A stretch of 27,622 nucleotides of DNA from Takakia lepidozioides (taxonomy: Eukaryota > Streptophyta > Takakiopsida > Takakiales > Takakiaceae): NCBI GenBank assembly GCA_030704615.1, contig JAKLZA010000128.1:1-27622 (forward strand). Direction: 5' to 3'. Position 1 is the first letter of the stretch, and each line of letters begins with the position of its first letter. Under the pieces are notes generated by a model that worked only from the letters and a program-made list of their open reading frames with translations, was not told the DNA's origin and made no database searches. Below, piece by piece: positions 1-10,896 of the stretch. The position numbers were made by a program, and so were the translations under genes.

Positions 1-15
1 ACAGAGGGGTCAAGC

Positions 16-325
16 GTGACGGGCTGTGTTTGGCGGTGGCGGGCTGGGGACTGGCGGGGGGCGGGTGACGGTGGACGGGCGGTGGGGGCTGTGGGGGCTG
101 TGACGACTGTGACGGGCTGTGTGGGCTGTGCGGCTGTGTGGGCTGTGTGGGCTGTGACGGCTGTGTGGGCTGTGACGACGGTGACGGCTGTGTTTGGCTG
201 TGTGGGCTGTGACGACTGTGACGGGCTGTGTTGGCTGTGTGGGCTGTGACACGTGACGGGCTGTGTTGGGCTTTGGGGGCGGTGACGGCTGGTGGGCTGT
301 GACTGCTGTTTCGGCTGTGTGGGCT
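16..325. repeat. GGGCTGTG/TGACG degenerate simple-sequence array
   Basis: The stretch is built from short G/T-rich words (GGGCTGTG, GGCTGTGTG, TGACGACTG, GGTGACGG) in irregular tandem order. It is open in frames on both strands only because of its skewed composition, so those frames are not genes. It ends near 325 and is followed by about 125 bp without recognisable features (326-451). The truncated CACTA element starts directly after that. Confidence 0.85.
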
Positions 326-451
326 ATGTAACCCCCCTCTACAGTGCGCTGCTGTCACCCCTAAGTTTCCTGTTTGTCTCCGTCTGTGCAAAAATTAAGG
401 GTACCCTACAGATCCCGTATAAGTGTCTAAGTCCCCTACAGCCCTCTAACA

Positions 452-3244
452 ACATCCAGCTGATAGCAAGCATGGAGACACATTGACACACATTTGCGGA
501 TTTTGCTGCAGAGCCACGATCTCTGCGATTTGGATTGGCCTTAGACGGTGTAAATCCCACGGAGCTCAATCCACAAGTTGGAGCCCATGGCCCGTTCTCT
601 TGGTCAATTACAATCTGCCTCCGTGGTTAATGACCAAAAAGTTCTTGTCATGTTAGCGCTACTGATTCCTGGTAAGGAGTCTGTTACCTCGGACAATGTA
701 GATGTTTACCTGATGCCCCTAGTGGGAAGAGCTACTGGAACTATGGAGAGGGATTGCAGTTCATGATGTTTCCCGTCCTCGTGGTCAACGCGAATTCACA
801 CTGAGGGCAGTGTTGATGTGGTCAATCCATGACTACCCTGCATATGGCTTGCTCTCAGGTCAAGTGACGAAAGGTTATGCTGGTTGTCCAGCTTGTGGAC
901 CCGGGGTGACTTCCACAGCAGTTACACACATGTGGAAAAATTGTTTTCCTAGGCCACCGAAGATTTTTGGCCCGCAACATCCATATAGAAGGTCAAGAAT
1001 GTTCAATGGCGCTACTGAGCATGGAACTCCTCCAAAAACGCAGACTGGAACACAAATCAAGGAACTTGCAACAACTCGCACTGCATGGGTGGAAAACAGA
1101 GGGACGCCAGATAGCAGAACAAACCCAGCAAAAACTCATGGAGTTAAGCGATTGTCAATTTTATATGTCTTACCTTATTGGGAGGTAATTCCTTCATGGC
1201 CTTTAAATTGGCTGTGTACATTTTTGTGTTTTTTGTTTAAATTGTGATGAGTAAATGCTCAATTGCTTATGTGTTCATTTTGTAGGGTCTCCTCATCCGC
1301 CACACGTTTGACGCAATGCATTGCGAGAAGAACTTGGCTGAAAATATTATTAAAACTATCTTTGGTGAGAAGACACATTGAAAGTTCGCCGTGATTTGGA
1401 GCTACTTGGGATGCGCCCGAATTGTGGCTACAACGTGATCCTGACAGAGCAGATACGTTAATTATGCCTCCTGTCCCTTATGTCCTCACTGAGGCTAAGT
1501 TACAAGTCTTTCTGGAGATTGTGCAGAACTTGAAAGTGCCAACAGGCTACGCATCAGCTTTCAAAAAACATGTGGTGAAGAAGAAGTTGTCAGGCATGAA
1601 ATCACATGCCTATCATGTGCTCATGCAGCAAATTATACTGCTTGCTATCCGTGGGCTCATGCCAAGTGTCCTCGAAGGGCCATTTTGCGAGTATGTCGTG
1701 TATTTAAGAAGTTGTGTGCAAAAGTGGTGAATCCTGTAGAGTATGAGGAATTGAGAACTGAAGCAGTTCTCACTCTGTGTCTTATAGAGAAGGAGTTCCC
1801 ACCATCATTTTTTTGATGTGATGACAACATGGTTGTTCATCCCTAGTGGATGAGTTGTACTTATGCGGGCCCGTAGCATCTCGTTGGATGTACCCCATGG
1901 AGCGGGCAATGAAAGATATGAAGGGCTACGTAAGAAACATGGCAAGGCCCGAGGGGAACATGGCAGAAGGATACCAATTTGAAGAAGCATTGGGTTTTTG
2001 CACAGAGTATATGGCAGGATTTGATGGAAGTGTACGAAGGGTGTGGGATGCAGATGAGCAGAATCTGTGGAACGTGAAGTTGTGGAAGGAAGTTCTAAAG
2101 CCCGAAAATTGAATGACTTGTGTGATATTGTACATGAGTACCATTCCCGTCTATCAGTCATTTGGGGTAAGAATCTACTTCATTGACATTCAGATTTCCA
2201 AGTTTTAGTCATTTATCATAAGTTGGCATATGGCGTCTTTTCAAATCTCCCACGCCACCTCTGTCAATCTCCTGGCTGACCCTCGGATTGTGACAGGATA
2301 TATGAAGCAGAGTCCACACAGATAGAAGCCAGACGACGCTTGTTTCGTGAGGAGCAAGGGCTGGAAGGCATGAGCAATCCCCGGCAATTCAGTACCCTCC
2401 TGATTTGCATCCTTGTCCTCCATTTGCTGTTTGCTCCCTCAAGTGTACGGGATCATCTCTCAATTCAATCAGATGGGCTTGATCCTACAACACGTGAGGA
2501 ATTACTGGATCTTTCAAGGCCTCCATCATTTACTGCCCTGTCATTCAAGAGTATGACAGCGTATGGTAACCATTATTGGGTTACATCCCCCGCATGAACA
2601 CAACATTATGGTGTCTTTTGATTGTGGAGTCTCATCTGTTTTCCAGCACCAGCCCATTACAAACAATTCAGGCAATGACATGGAGGAACCTACAAGATAT
2701 GTGGGTCTTATAAGAGAGATTTTGCAAATTGACTATGGCCAAACACAGCTATAGTGTTTTTTGTGTTCATGGGTACGGGCGAGTCGCGTGGGTCGTCAAC
2801 CTATGTCAATGAAGCAGGATGATGCTGGCTTCACACTTGTCAATTTTAACCGTATGCTTCCACCTTCTGAGCAACCTTTTGTGTTTCCTGGCCAGGTTGA
2901 TCAAGTGTTTTTTTTTCTGATTGTGTGAAGGAGCCGGGGTGGAAAGTCGTCCTGGAGAAGAGCCCCGAGCACGTAGAGTGGTCTACGACATATCAATGAT
3001 AATGATGATGTGGCGGAAGTGGAAGGATTGTTAGCCCCACAAAGACTAGAGGAGACTGTGGTTGCTGATGGCCCAACATGCAGCCGAGCGGTACCGGTTA
3101 CTCCAGAGTAGGTGGCCTCCTGTACCTCCGAGCACCCCGTATACGTGGTGATGATGTTCAGCCAACCCATGGACAAGATGAAGTCTGTGATGAAGACAGT
3201 GATACATGTAGTGACCAGACATAGATGAGGATGATGAAGATTAG
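452..3244 (+). pseudogene. tnp2-type CACTA transposase (TNPD), truncated and frameshifted
   Basis: The order of parts is as follows. 452-1184 is the C-terminal part of the tnp2 catalytic domain, recognisable by 'RFGLALDGVNP', 'LLIPGKESVTSDNVDVYL' and 'YVLPYWE'. The intron is 1185-1285 (GTAATT...TGTAG). 1286-2166 carries DUF4218, with 'DELYLCGPVASRWMYPMER'. The next intron is 2167-2296, and 2297-3244 carries DUF4216 ('YVGLIREILQIDYGQTQ') and an acidic tail ending IDEDDED-stop. One-base indels break the frame in many places, for example a lost T in 'TTCTTGTCATG' near 647, a lost ATG before the second intron, and a lost C in 'CACAGCTATAG'. However, this copy keeps the T that gives the in-frame 'LSILYVLPYWE', which copy 2 has lost. 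It could not produce a full transposase. Confidence 0.85.
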
Positions 3245-3481
3245 ATATGCGCAATTTGTGCACTCCAGTTATAGACCATGCATGATAGTTTAAGGTGGTA
3301 ACACTCCCTTCGCATTCCCATTAAGATATCATGCTTGGACACTGGATTTTATGATCAATTATGAGTGCTTTCCTTTCAGCACCCTTTATTCATTTGTTGT
3401 TGCAATTGGCTTTGGACCACCCGTGCTGGTACCATTGCCATGGGTTCTGCCTGCAATGTTTTCTTGCCATGGATTCGGCAC

Positions 3482-4532
3482 ACGCCACGAAAGGCCATCC
3501 ATACCATCCTCTGGAAATGCTCCAATGTTGTTTCAAACATCTCCACATTGCAGTGAGACTAGACCTCCAGCCAGCCGGCTTTCCCACATCAAATTGAAGG
3601 GGATCTGTAGATTATAGATAACGGCTGTTGCCTTCTCAATGTCTTTCCAATGACCTCTGCAATGAACTGGGGTATAAGATCCTTCAAATCACAAGTTTGA
3701 GCATCACGCACAAGCCACTTACGGGGATAGAGTTTCCAATGCGAACCATTGGTCTTTTATTGATAGCATTGTTGTAAAATACATGGACCAACATGGTCAA
3801 TTTCGGGAATGACATATAGTACGCTTTCATGTACTATGTAAGCATGCAACTATGTACCAGTGACGTGGCTTGTTCGCCACTTAACCTGTTTGCCCATTCA
3901 GCCAGCTCCACATTGTCATGGATTTTGCATGCTGGATTGTGAGGCCATCCACACCGTCCTCTGGAAATGCTATCATGGGGTTTCAGCTATGTCCACATTT
4001 CCCTGGATTATGCCTGCACGAAGCAAGGCCAACTGCATTCAGCACCCTCCACTTTATTATAGTATTGCAGCAACATTCAAAGCACTTCAATTTGTATCCA
4101 TCGAAAACATCTAGGCTAAAAAGACATTGTTGCAGCAGAACTTAGGAAAGTACTTCTCCCCTTCCACTACACACGTGAAATGAAAGAAGCCAACCAACAG
4201 CATACCAGCCAAGAAAATATGAACCAGCCAAGAAAAGAGCCATATATGCAGTGAAGGTCGACACTAAATGAAACTTATCCAACACTTACATTAGAGGAGG
4301 GAAGCTAAGTCTTACCTCCATAAGCTTGCCCACATCAAATTTGGGAGCTTTCAGAATTTTCCTTTCCGGTTGAATGAACTTGGCTACAAGATCCTTCAAA
4401 TCGCAAGTTTGAGCTTCACACACAATGAACTTGCAGGGATTGAGCTTCCAATGCGAACCAGGAGTCTTATATTGATGCATGTTGTAAAACACATGGACCA
4501 ACAATGACAGTCTCTGGAATGACATATAGTAC
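3482..4532. repeat. Internal duplications in the CACTA 3' region
   Basis: Two direct duplications are visible. First, 3661-3822 matches 4374-4532: both contain ATCCTTCAAATC, TTCCAATGCGAACCA and GACATATAGTAC, offset about 712 bp. Second, 3492-3549 matches 3942-4000: both contain AGGCCATCC and CCTCTGGAAATGCT, offset about 450 bp. The differing offsets mean this is not one simple tandem duplication. The copies have diverged, so the duplications predate the split between the two nearly identical CACTA copies or arose in the part that only copy 1 shows in this window. Confidence 0.7.
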
Positions 4533-4665
4533 AGTAATGACATATAGTACCGCATTCCAGTTGACCATCTACCCATGTAGGTTTCTTGTACCTATCCTTC
4601 CACAGGGAATCATAGGTAATGTGGAGCTTGAAATCCAGCCCTCTTGGATGAATGTGGACCCACAC
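4286..4665 (-). other. Antisense coding-like stretch in CACTA 3' region, unknown
   Basis: On the minus strand two overlapping frames read plausibly as protein. One contains 'LDFKLHITYDSLWKDRYKKP' and 'TWVDGQLECG'. The other contains 'LVHVFYNMHQYKTPGSHWKL' and 'CDLKDLVAKFIQPERKILK', ending near 4286. The second reading falls in the duplicated block, and the partner block at 3661-3822 gives a related but broken reading ('LVHVFYNNAINKRP'). This could be an antisense gene, a captured host fragment, or the remains of the second CACTA gene. I do not recognise the family. Confidence 0.25.
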
Positions 4666-4689
4666 TCTATCCCCTGCTCCTTCAGCTAT

Positions 4690-5400
4690 CCATGCCTCTG
4701 ACAGCCTACAATTCTACCAGCAAACACCCCAACCATACTGGTGTGGAGTTCTTCCCCAAAACACCCCAACCCTACTTATCTCAATCTGAAATGCATCTGC
4801 TTCTCTCTGTAGTCCAACAGGCATTCGCCTTTTTGTCTCTATTGTCCCACCATTGGGATCGGAAAGTGTTCACCCCAAAGCTTCTCCTCACCTCTATTAT
4901 ATGTTTTTGGATACTTCCCTGTGCCACACTGGCAGTAACTTGCCAAAGTCACTCCAAACCACCACAAATCTACCCAACGACCTAACTTACATAATTCAAT
5001 ATGCATCTTGCGGCCGAGTCTGATGAGAGGGCAACACAGGCTGAAATAGGTTGAAGAAGAAGGTGCCCTACCACATTGTCCTTGACCTGTCCTGACCCAT
5101 GGAGGATTTGACCGATGACCTCTTGTGTGTGCTGCTTGTGTCTGTAGTCAGGTAATGTCGGATTGGTCTGTCAGATCGAACCACTACGGCGTAGATGAGT
5201 AGTCAGAGATTGAAACACGCTTGCTAAGACCAAGCTGACTCTCCCAAGAACGGCGAGCTCGCTTTCTCCTCGTCTCGTCTCCTCCTCCTCTTCTCCTTCG
5301 TGCATCATTTGCTCAACGCCTCCCACGCCCCTGCATATCCTACTATCATCGCGTTCCATCCCTCAGCTATGTGGTGTGGCGCATGAGACAAAAAGACGCC
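4690..5400. other. CACTA 3' interior without recognisable gene
   Basis: No reading frame here has protein-like composition. There is a pyrimidine-rich run at about 5255-5300 (CTCGTCTCGTCTCCTCCTCC and similar). Nothing else stands out. Confidence 0.4.
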
Positions 5401-5479
5401 AAGTCCCAGCCCTCCTTTCTGTTCACGATTACACTAATGGGCAACCTTATTAGCAAAATTTTTAACTTTTTTAAACTTA

Positions 5480-5827
5480 ATGGGCAACCTTATTTGCATT
5501 ATATGTGCCTTCAAAATGACACGTGTAGTGATGAAGTCGTATAAATAGAGCTCTGAAACCATCTTCAGTCATGGAGTCATAAGATTCCATGAAACGTCGT
5601 CCACGTGTAGTCAAACATATCACACTAGTCATATAAACCATCCCTGTCATCATGGTCAACAATGTTTGACCAATGCTCCCTAACTTTCCGGAGTCATGTA
5701 GTGATATCCATTACTACAAAGTCATAAAACTAAAACTGTAATGCATTTCAGCGCTCTGTAGTCATGTACCTAGTGCATTTTTATGACTCCGCAAAGCCGT
5801 GTCCTAAAAACGCTCTCTCTTGTAGTG
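5480..5827 (+). repeat. CACTA 3' subterminal repeats and terminus
   Basis: Short words recur in both orientations: GTAGTCAT, AGTCATAA, ACGTGTAGT, GTCATGTAGTG and ATGACTCC. They occur at about 5520, 5568, 5602, 5692, 5710, 5758 and 5791. CACTA elements characteristically carry such short subterminal motifs, which bind TNPA-like proteins. A direct repeat AATGGGCAACCTTATT occurs twice just upstream (5437-5452 and 5479-5494). The terminus CTCTTGTAGTG ends at 5827. A TATAAATAG word near 5540 resembles a TATA box but has no gene behind it. Confidence 0.75.
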
Positions 5828-6517
5828 AACCCCCCTTAAATACCCGATCCAGGGACCAACAGTCTGGCGGGGTCCGTCGAATTACCAGCTGTTAAGACTG
5901 AACCTCGCGGCCAGCGCTACGTGGCGACGTGGCTTCCAGCGGTTGGCAGGCTGTTCTCTGCCGCTCGTGTCCCTGTGCGGGAGCTTGGCAGCGCTGGTGC
6001 AGCCACGCAGGGCACAAGCGTACTTTGCTCCAGGAACTGACAGCGTAGTTACGGCGTGAGCCCAGCCCCGTGAGCCTGGGAGCTGACTCATTTCAGGGAA
6101 GCATGACGGCACAAATCTGCTGGAGAACAAGTCCTATAGGCAGGATTGCAGGAGAGGGCCTATTACCGTGGACAAAACAAAGGGGCCACCATACCATGTC
6201 TGCAGCCTGCACAACAAGAGGAATATGAAATATGATTTGAGCTCAAAATGATTGACACACGTTATTTCAATTACAGATAGACGCTTACAAGAATGGCATG
6301 TGCATTTGCCCTGGTCTGCGAACGAAATGTATGTGGTCCTAAATCAATCTTTACACGGTAACTTGGAAACCCGCATGGGAAGCGGGCATACTCGTATGTG
6401 TTCAGAAGAATTGGCGAGCCCTACGTGAGGTGCCGCTGCAGAATGGTGATTACTTCTCCGTAGCCTAGTGTGGCTTGGTGAATGAATTGTCTCTCTTACC
6501 GTCGCAGCACATAATTA
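5828..6517. other. Flank between CACTA end and SWIM fragment, no gene recognised
   Basis: This is the unique-looking stretch just outside the CACTA terminus. A minus-strand frame at 5882-6130 is open for 82 codons and has mixed composition but no recognisable motif. I would not call it a gene. Confidence 0.4.
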
Positions 6518-6654
6518 CAAGGTATATGTATATTGATGCTTGCAGGGGACCCCACTTGCCCTCTCATGCCAAGCGCCCTCACGCATCGGTACAAAATCCG
6601 ACAAGTGCACGTAGGTAAATTCCCCACGGTAACCTGATATTCTTTGCCATGAAA
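6518..6654 (-). pseudogene. SWIM zinc finger remnant of a MULE-type transposase
   Basis: Read on the minus strand, 'FHGKEYQVTVGNLPTCTC' (from 6654) is a typical SWIM start with its CxC pair. After a one-base shift the same strand continues 'DFVPMREGAWHERASGVPCK' followed by 'HQYTYTL' (to 6518). That supplies the CxH pair of the C-x-C-x(n)-C-x-H zinc site. The two halves therefore form one SWIM domain with a frameshift at about 6600. It differs clearly from the SWIM of the MULE gene at 7627-7744, so it is a remnant of a different transposase (or a FAR1-like protein). It lies just outside the left CATGAGC cluster, and the rest of its gene is not in the adjoining sequence. Confidence 0.6.
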
Positions 6655-6680
6655 ACGAGCCAATAGACAGCACAAGGTTA

Positions 6681-6744
6681 CTATTTCATGAGCAAAACCA
6701 TGAGCCATGAGCCATGAGCCGCATGAGCCGCATGAGCGTGAGCC
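6681..6744 (+). repeat. Left CATGAGC heptamer cluster (candidate TIR)
   Basis: It starts CTATTTCATGAGC, followed by AAAAC and then repeated CATGAGC units, some separated by CG. The same start on the opposite strand at 22006 reads CTATTTCATGAGCCATGAGC. About six heptamers are visible here and five at the right border. Confidence 0.65.
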
Positions 6745-7395
6745 GAAGTCTAGATACGCGGATTTCATGACGGACTCCTCCAAATTTGGAAATGCGGCAG
6801 ATTAACAAGTATTAAATATAGTTTTTTTTATTTGACCTTGCGTTTTTGGACGTCCAGATCATGAATGCGGCAATGTATGTCAGTAACTCAGTTTCGCTGC
6901 GGTCTCCTCAATTTTGGATTCCGCTCATGGAAATATAGTGACCTTGGACGTTCCATCCAGGTTATACCACTGGCAATTTTTCGGCAACATAGGTCGGTAA
7001 GAGTATTAAAACGTTGCGTATGACAGCCTAGTCATTTGAAAGCTGACCCTTTTGCCGCGATTGAACCAATGGAGTCTGCCCAATACGTCTGCAGTACTTC
7101 ACAATTCTGTCTTCTTCGGGTATTCGGCGAAAAGGTTTGCAACTGAACTGGGAAATAAGGCCGCATTAGGGTTCGCACGTGCGAAATTTCGGAGCGGTTT
7201 GGTGTTGGCGAAGGCCGCCTCTACCAGTACCTACGACGATACTTGGAAATGCGGCGCCGCATTTCCTTGTCGGAGGTCGAATGAGGAAAGCAAGTTTTCG
7301 GAAAGCAGAAAAACATGAACCCTCCAACATACAAAATACATGCACGTGGAACAAGTGAACGATATAGTAATATCTTAGTTCGAGCAAAACAGGTT
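6745..7395. other. Left interior of the element; 3' region of the MULE gene
   Basis: No protein-like frame is present. The stretch holds a half palindrome at 6787-6797 (GGAAATGCGGC), a full palindrome at 7245-7266, and A/T-rich sequence at 6810-6835. It may include the 3' untranslated part of the minus-strand transposase gene and the element's subterminal zone. Confidence 0.4.
7245..7266. repeat. Solo perfect palindrome, GGCGCC centre
   Basis: Perfect 22-bp inverted repeat with the core AAATGCGGCGCCGCATTT flanked by GG and CC. It has the same sequence as the units of the large arrays, but here it stands alone about 150 bp beyond the last codon of the longest SWIM frame. Confidence 0.9.
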
Positions 7396-10300
7396 ACTGG
7401 TAGGCAAGACATATGTCGGACCTTTCTGTGGCCAGAGTCTGAGGTACTGGCAGCAGTACAGTTCTACTATCCGAAAAGGATGGGCGTACCATTGTATGTG
7501 GACCGCAAGCCAAGCTCACTGGTCCCCTGGATCCATATTCAGAGAGTGTGAACCTCCTGGGGCTCAACCCTGGTGCATGTATGAAGTGATGAGTTGTGGA
7601 ATTACAACGGAGTCTCTTTAGGTACACGTAGTACAAATGCTTGCAAGGGCAGTATGATGCCCCCTTGTTCGCCATGATCTGGAAGTCGGTGCAATTGCAG
7701 GTGGGTAATTCTGAAATGGTGATGGTGTACACCTCATTGCGAACAGCTGAGCCCGCCGTGGCCATCTGATACACACGCCCGAATCCTGGTGGGGCACTTC
7801 TGTCGAGCTCTGGATTGTACAGTTCATCCGAAGTGCATTCCCCATCCTTGTCTCGTTCACTTTTGAGGGAGGTCGCCGCCTCTTCGGTTTCCCCCAACGG
7901 TGTGTAGGATGCTTAGAGCTGTCGTGTCCCATTGTTCTTGCTCTCACAGGGGTCGGTGGTGGAGGCTGTGGAAGCGGAAATGGTTGTCTGGGGACGTCAG
8001 TGCGCTGCACCATCCGAAATCCTGCGGCGGTAAGGCGTCGGCCTCAACCTGACTCAGATCGCAGCCTGGTTCCACCGGCCACACCGGGGGAGCCCTGGCA
8101 TTGTTTGTATGCCGTACTTGGGCTTTCCATACACGCAAGTCATAATGTCGTGCCTGCAGAACCAGAACTGGGTGGTTGTCGCCTCCGCAAACTTTGCATG
8201 GACAAATCTTCCTGTAAAAGTAGGAGCAGGGACAGCCCCATCTGGATTCCTCCTTATCATCTCTAAACAACGTTGTCGTGTATCCACACGAATTGCGGAA
8301 CACCTTCCTCGAAACGACGGCTTTGTGCGAGCAATTCTCCACTGTGAGGCAGACACAGTCGTCTCCACAATGGCTTGGCCATACTGCATAACAGCGGGCG
8401 GAATCTGGGGCAAGGGAGCGGTGGGAATTTTTTGCACGAAATCCCCGGTTGAAGGCGACGGCGATCTGGAATTTCTTGGGCTTCCACTGCTGGAAGACAC
8501 ATTGTGCGGCAACATGACGGGACCTCGAGGTGCTGTCCGAATGTTCCTGTCGGATCTCCAGGAATCCTCTTCGCACCCGGGTTCCTCTTCAATCCTCCGC
8601 CTGACAGGGCGAGTCCGGACGTTCCCCTCTAGGTGTTCACCTCTGCGGTGCAGAGGCGTCCCTTTGATCTTCTCTCGCAATGCTGTCGCCCATTTCACTG
8701 GATTCTTGGACCTCGAAGCTGTTCGTACCAACAATTCCTCCCTGTCCGGCCCAAAGCCCCATTGTTTGCCGCTCAGGAACTTGTAGTACGTGGCTTGCTG
8801 CATGATTGCTCTGTCGATGTCCTCCGTTGTGGCCGTCACTACGTCCACCAGATGTGCGGCAGAAGACGCTCGCCAGGAGGAGTGGACCGATTCTGCCATA
8901 TTCGTGTTCGGCATGTCCGTGTCGGAATCCAAGCACCGCTCCTAGAAGGACACAAACAATGGTGAGGGACCAATCGAAATGTCCGTAACAGAAAGACAAA
9001 TGAACGATTGACAGCAGCCTACCTCCCGCATGTACTGTCCGAACTGTCGATACCGAAAATGCCACCACCCCAACCAGCTGTGCAATGCTCCCAGATTGGT
9101 TGTCTCCACTGCACCTGACGTGTTCCACCAAGCCTCGATGATAGCAAACTTAACCTCCGCGTCATCAAATGTGGGTGCATCCTTCCACGCCGTACAAAGG
9201 ACACGGTGTTCAGCCTGGAATGAGCTAGCAACAAATTTGGTAGTGTAGTGGGATAGACTCTGCATCCAATGGAATCCACAGGATCTCTCTTTCCCCTCCA
9301 TTGGAACATTGGGGTCCTCACCGTACACACGCCGCACCGCTGCCCAGTTGGCCTGAGCGTTGTCTGCCATGAATCCCCTGAAATTGGGCTCTGGCAATCC
9401 CGCCCTTGCCATCTGCTCGTTTATGCCCTCCCACAGATGCATCTCGGACTGTGTGTCCTCCCCTTTCATCTCGCAGATTGCAATCGTCATGAGCCTCTTG
9501 GAGTGATAGTCATAAACATGCGCACCCATAGTCACCCACTGATGGTTTGTAATTCGCTTGATGTGATCAAACATCACCCAAGCATTCGACAAGTTTCCAG
9601 TTGTCATGCGAGTGACCAAGTCGACTCCACTCCCAGGCCCACTCGACATTTTGAAAATGTAACAACGATCGGATTCGCTGCCTTGCCCTGGAAACCTGCT
9701 ACCTTGGATGTAGTCATATCCAGTCATTCGTTTCACCTCCAGGATTGAGTACATGTCCGACCCCCTGCCGAACTCCTGCTTGCAAGATACGATGTGATTC
9801 CGCACATTCGGACTACAAACGTGCGAGACGGACTCCAAGAGGTCACGCATCTCGTCTTCGGTCAAGGGCTCTCGGTCGGAACCATCTTCAGACATGATTT
9901 TGCCAAGAGCAATCTTGTGGGCTGCCTTCAGCTGAATCTGCTTTGGTCTGGCTCCGGGGCTCAATTTCACCTCCTCTTTTATGATGTCGTGTGCTTCCTG
10001 CACAGCAATGTTGCCTCTCGCCAAGGGGTCAAGTGGACCCCAACGTGTATGCAAGCTCTAGTCAAGTCCGGGAGCAAATGGATTACGTAATATTGCTTGG
10101 CTCTGCACATGGACATGCACGTCGGTGGTTCTTTGCAATGTGCACACTTGAAAGAACCCGCAGGAGCTTGGCTGGAGACAATGAATGGATGATGCGTTGT
10201 GCCAGTCCAATCCGTCTCGTTTCTCCGCCCTCCTTTGGAGAGAAAGTGGAAGCAGGTGGGATTGAGGCACCTCAGCTTCCCCGCACAGAGGACATATCGT

Positions 10301-10896
10301 ACACGAACACCATCAGCAATTTTCGTGCTACTGGTCTTCGTCACACACCAGGGGTGTCCGTCATGCTTTCGATCCATGTCTGTTAACATCCCGGAGGCTT
10401 TGTTTGACGAAGAAACAGGTGGAAACTCGAAGATGACATTGCCATCGACTTCGGGAGGCAGAAACGTTACCTTTCTGACTGGGAATTTGGCATAGTCGAG
10501 AGCAGCCAGCTCGGAGCGAGAACCATCGAGGTGATGTTGTCGTAGGAGCTGCACAATGGACCGGGTTGGAGTTATGCTCGAGGGCACATTCGTAGCACCG
10601 ACAGAGACGTCCATGCCGGATTTGAACGACCGTGTGGAGGACATGGGTACCTCAATGCAATCATCTTCCTCGTCGGAAATGTCGAATACGTCCACACGAG
10701 AAGCTATGGAGGGTCTTGACGGTCCAGGTCGGGAATGATTATCGTTGCATACCTCTCTGTTGGCAGTGGCCGCCTGTCGGTTTCCGGACTCCTTTGTGGA
10801 TGGTGTGGGCAGCGACTGATTCGGAAAGGGAATGGGCATTCCCACAGCTCGGTACAGGATGGTGTCTGATGGGGAACGTGCCATTCGATTCCGCAA
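7396..10896 (-). CDS. Mutator-like (MULE) transposase with SWIM zinc finger, frame-disrupted
   Basis: Read from 10896 downward. An S/P-rich N-terminus with the acidic 'DISDEEDDCIEV' leads to a Cys/His zinc-binding region (10270-10030: 'KLRCLNPTCFHF', 'FKCAHCKEPPTC', 'ACIHVGVH'). A one-base frameshift at about 10030 leads into the core (10027-9023) with 'SPNVRNHIVSCK', 'MGAHVYDYHSKRLMTIAICE', 'GFMADNAQANWAAVRRVYG' and the CxxH motif in 'RSCGFHWMQSL'. This D...D...CxxH pattern is typical of MULE RNase H-fold transposases. The DDE glutamate is not certain. An intron at 9022-8942 (GTAGGC...TTCTAG) splices to 'ERCLDSDTDMPNTNMAESVH'. A long Ser/Pro/basic linker with a Cys-rich run (8357-8190, different frame) precedes the SWIM finger at 7744-7627 (C-x-C in 'LPTCNCTDF', C-x-H in 'CPCKHLYYVYL'). 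At least three frame changes mean it is decayed or mis-assembled. Confidence 0.75.
8190..8357 (-). other. Cys-rich segment in the transposase linker, possible extra zinc finger
   Basis: The minus-strand frame that ends at 7944 reads 'CVCLTVENC', then 'SRKVFRNSCGYTTTLFRDD', then 'GCPCSYFYRKICPCKVC'. The spacing of Cys pairs and the R-K-F-R...C part resemble a GRF-type zinc finger followed by a CPC-CPCxxC knuckle. The competing frame over the same bases is also open and contains fewer paired cysteines. The frame choice is therefore an inference. Confidence 0.3.

Larger units (their letters stand above)
452..5827 (+). mobile_element. CACTA (En/Spm) DNA transposon, copy 1, 5'-truncated
   Basis: From about 452 the sequence is nearly identical, apart from small indels and substitutions, to 25069 onward, and it stays collinear to the window end at 27622 (matching about 2990 here). 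Homology starts abruptly in the middle of the tnp2 transposase exon at 'ACATCCAGCTGATAGCA', so the 5' terminus, the first exon and the first third of the main exon are missing. The right end reads CTCTCTCTTGTAGTG and stops at 5827. This is the reverse complement of a CACTACAAGAG-type terminus, which defines the CACTA superfamily. The following three bases are AAC, but the left partner of a 3-bp target duplication cannot be checked because the left end is lost. The element holds a transposase pseudogene (to 3244), a 2.2-kb non-coding or antisense part with duplications, and a 3' subterminal repeat zone. Confidence 0.85.

Noticed and set aside
16-252. Open frames of about 80 codons in the GGGCTGTG array
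   Set aside because: Composition-driven. The products are only repeats of a few residues.
5538-5550. TATA box at TATAAATAG
   Set aside because: It lies in the CACTA 3' subterminal zone with no downstream gene.
5882-6130. Minus-strand open frame as a gene
   Set aside because: No motif, no splice or promoter context, and ordinary length for chance in GC-rich DNA.
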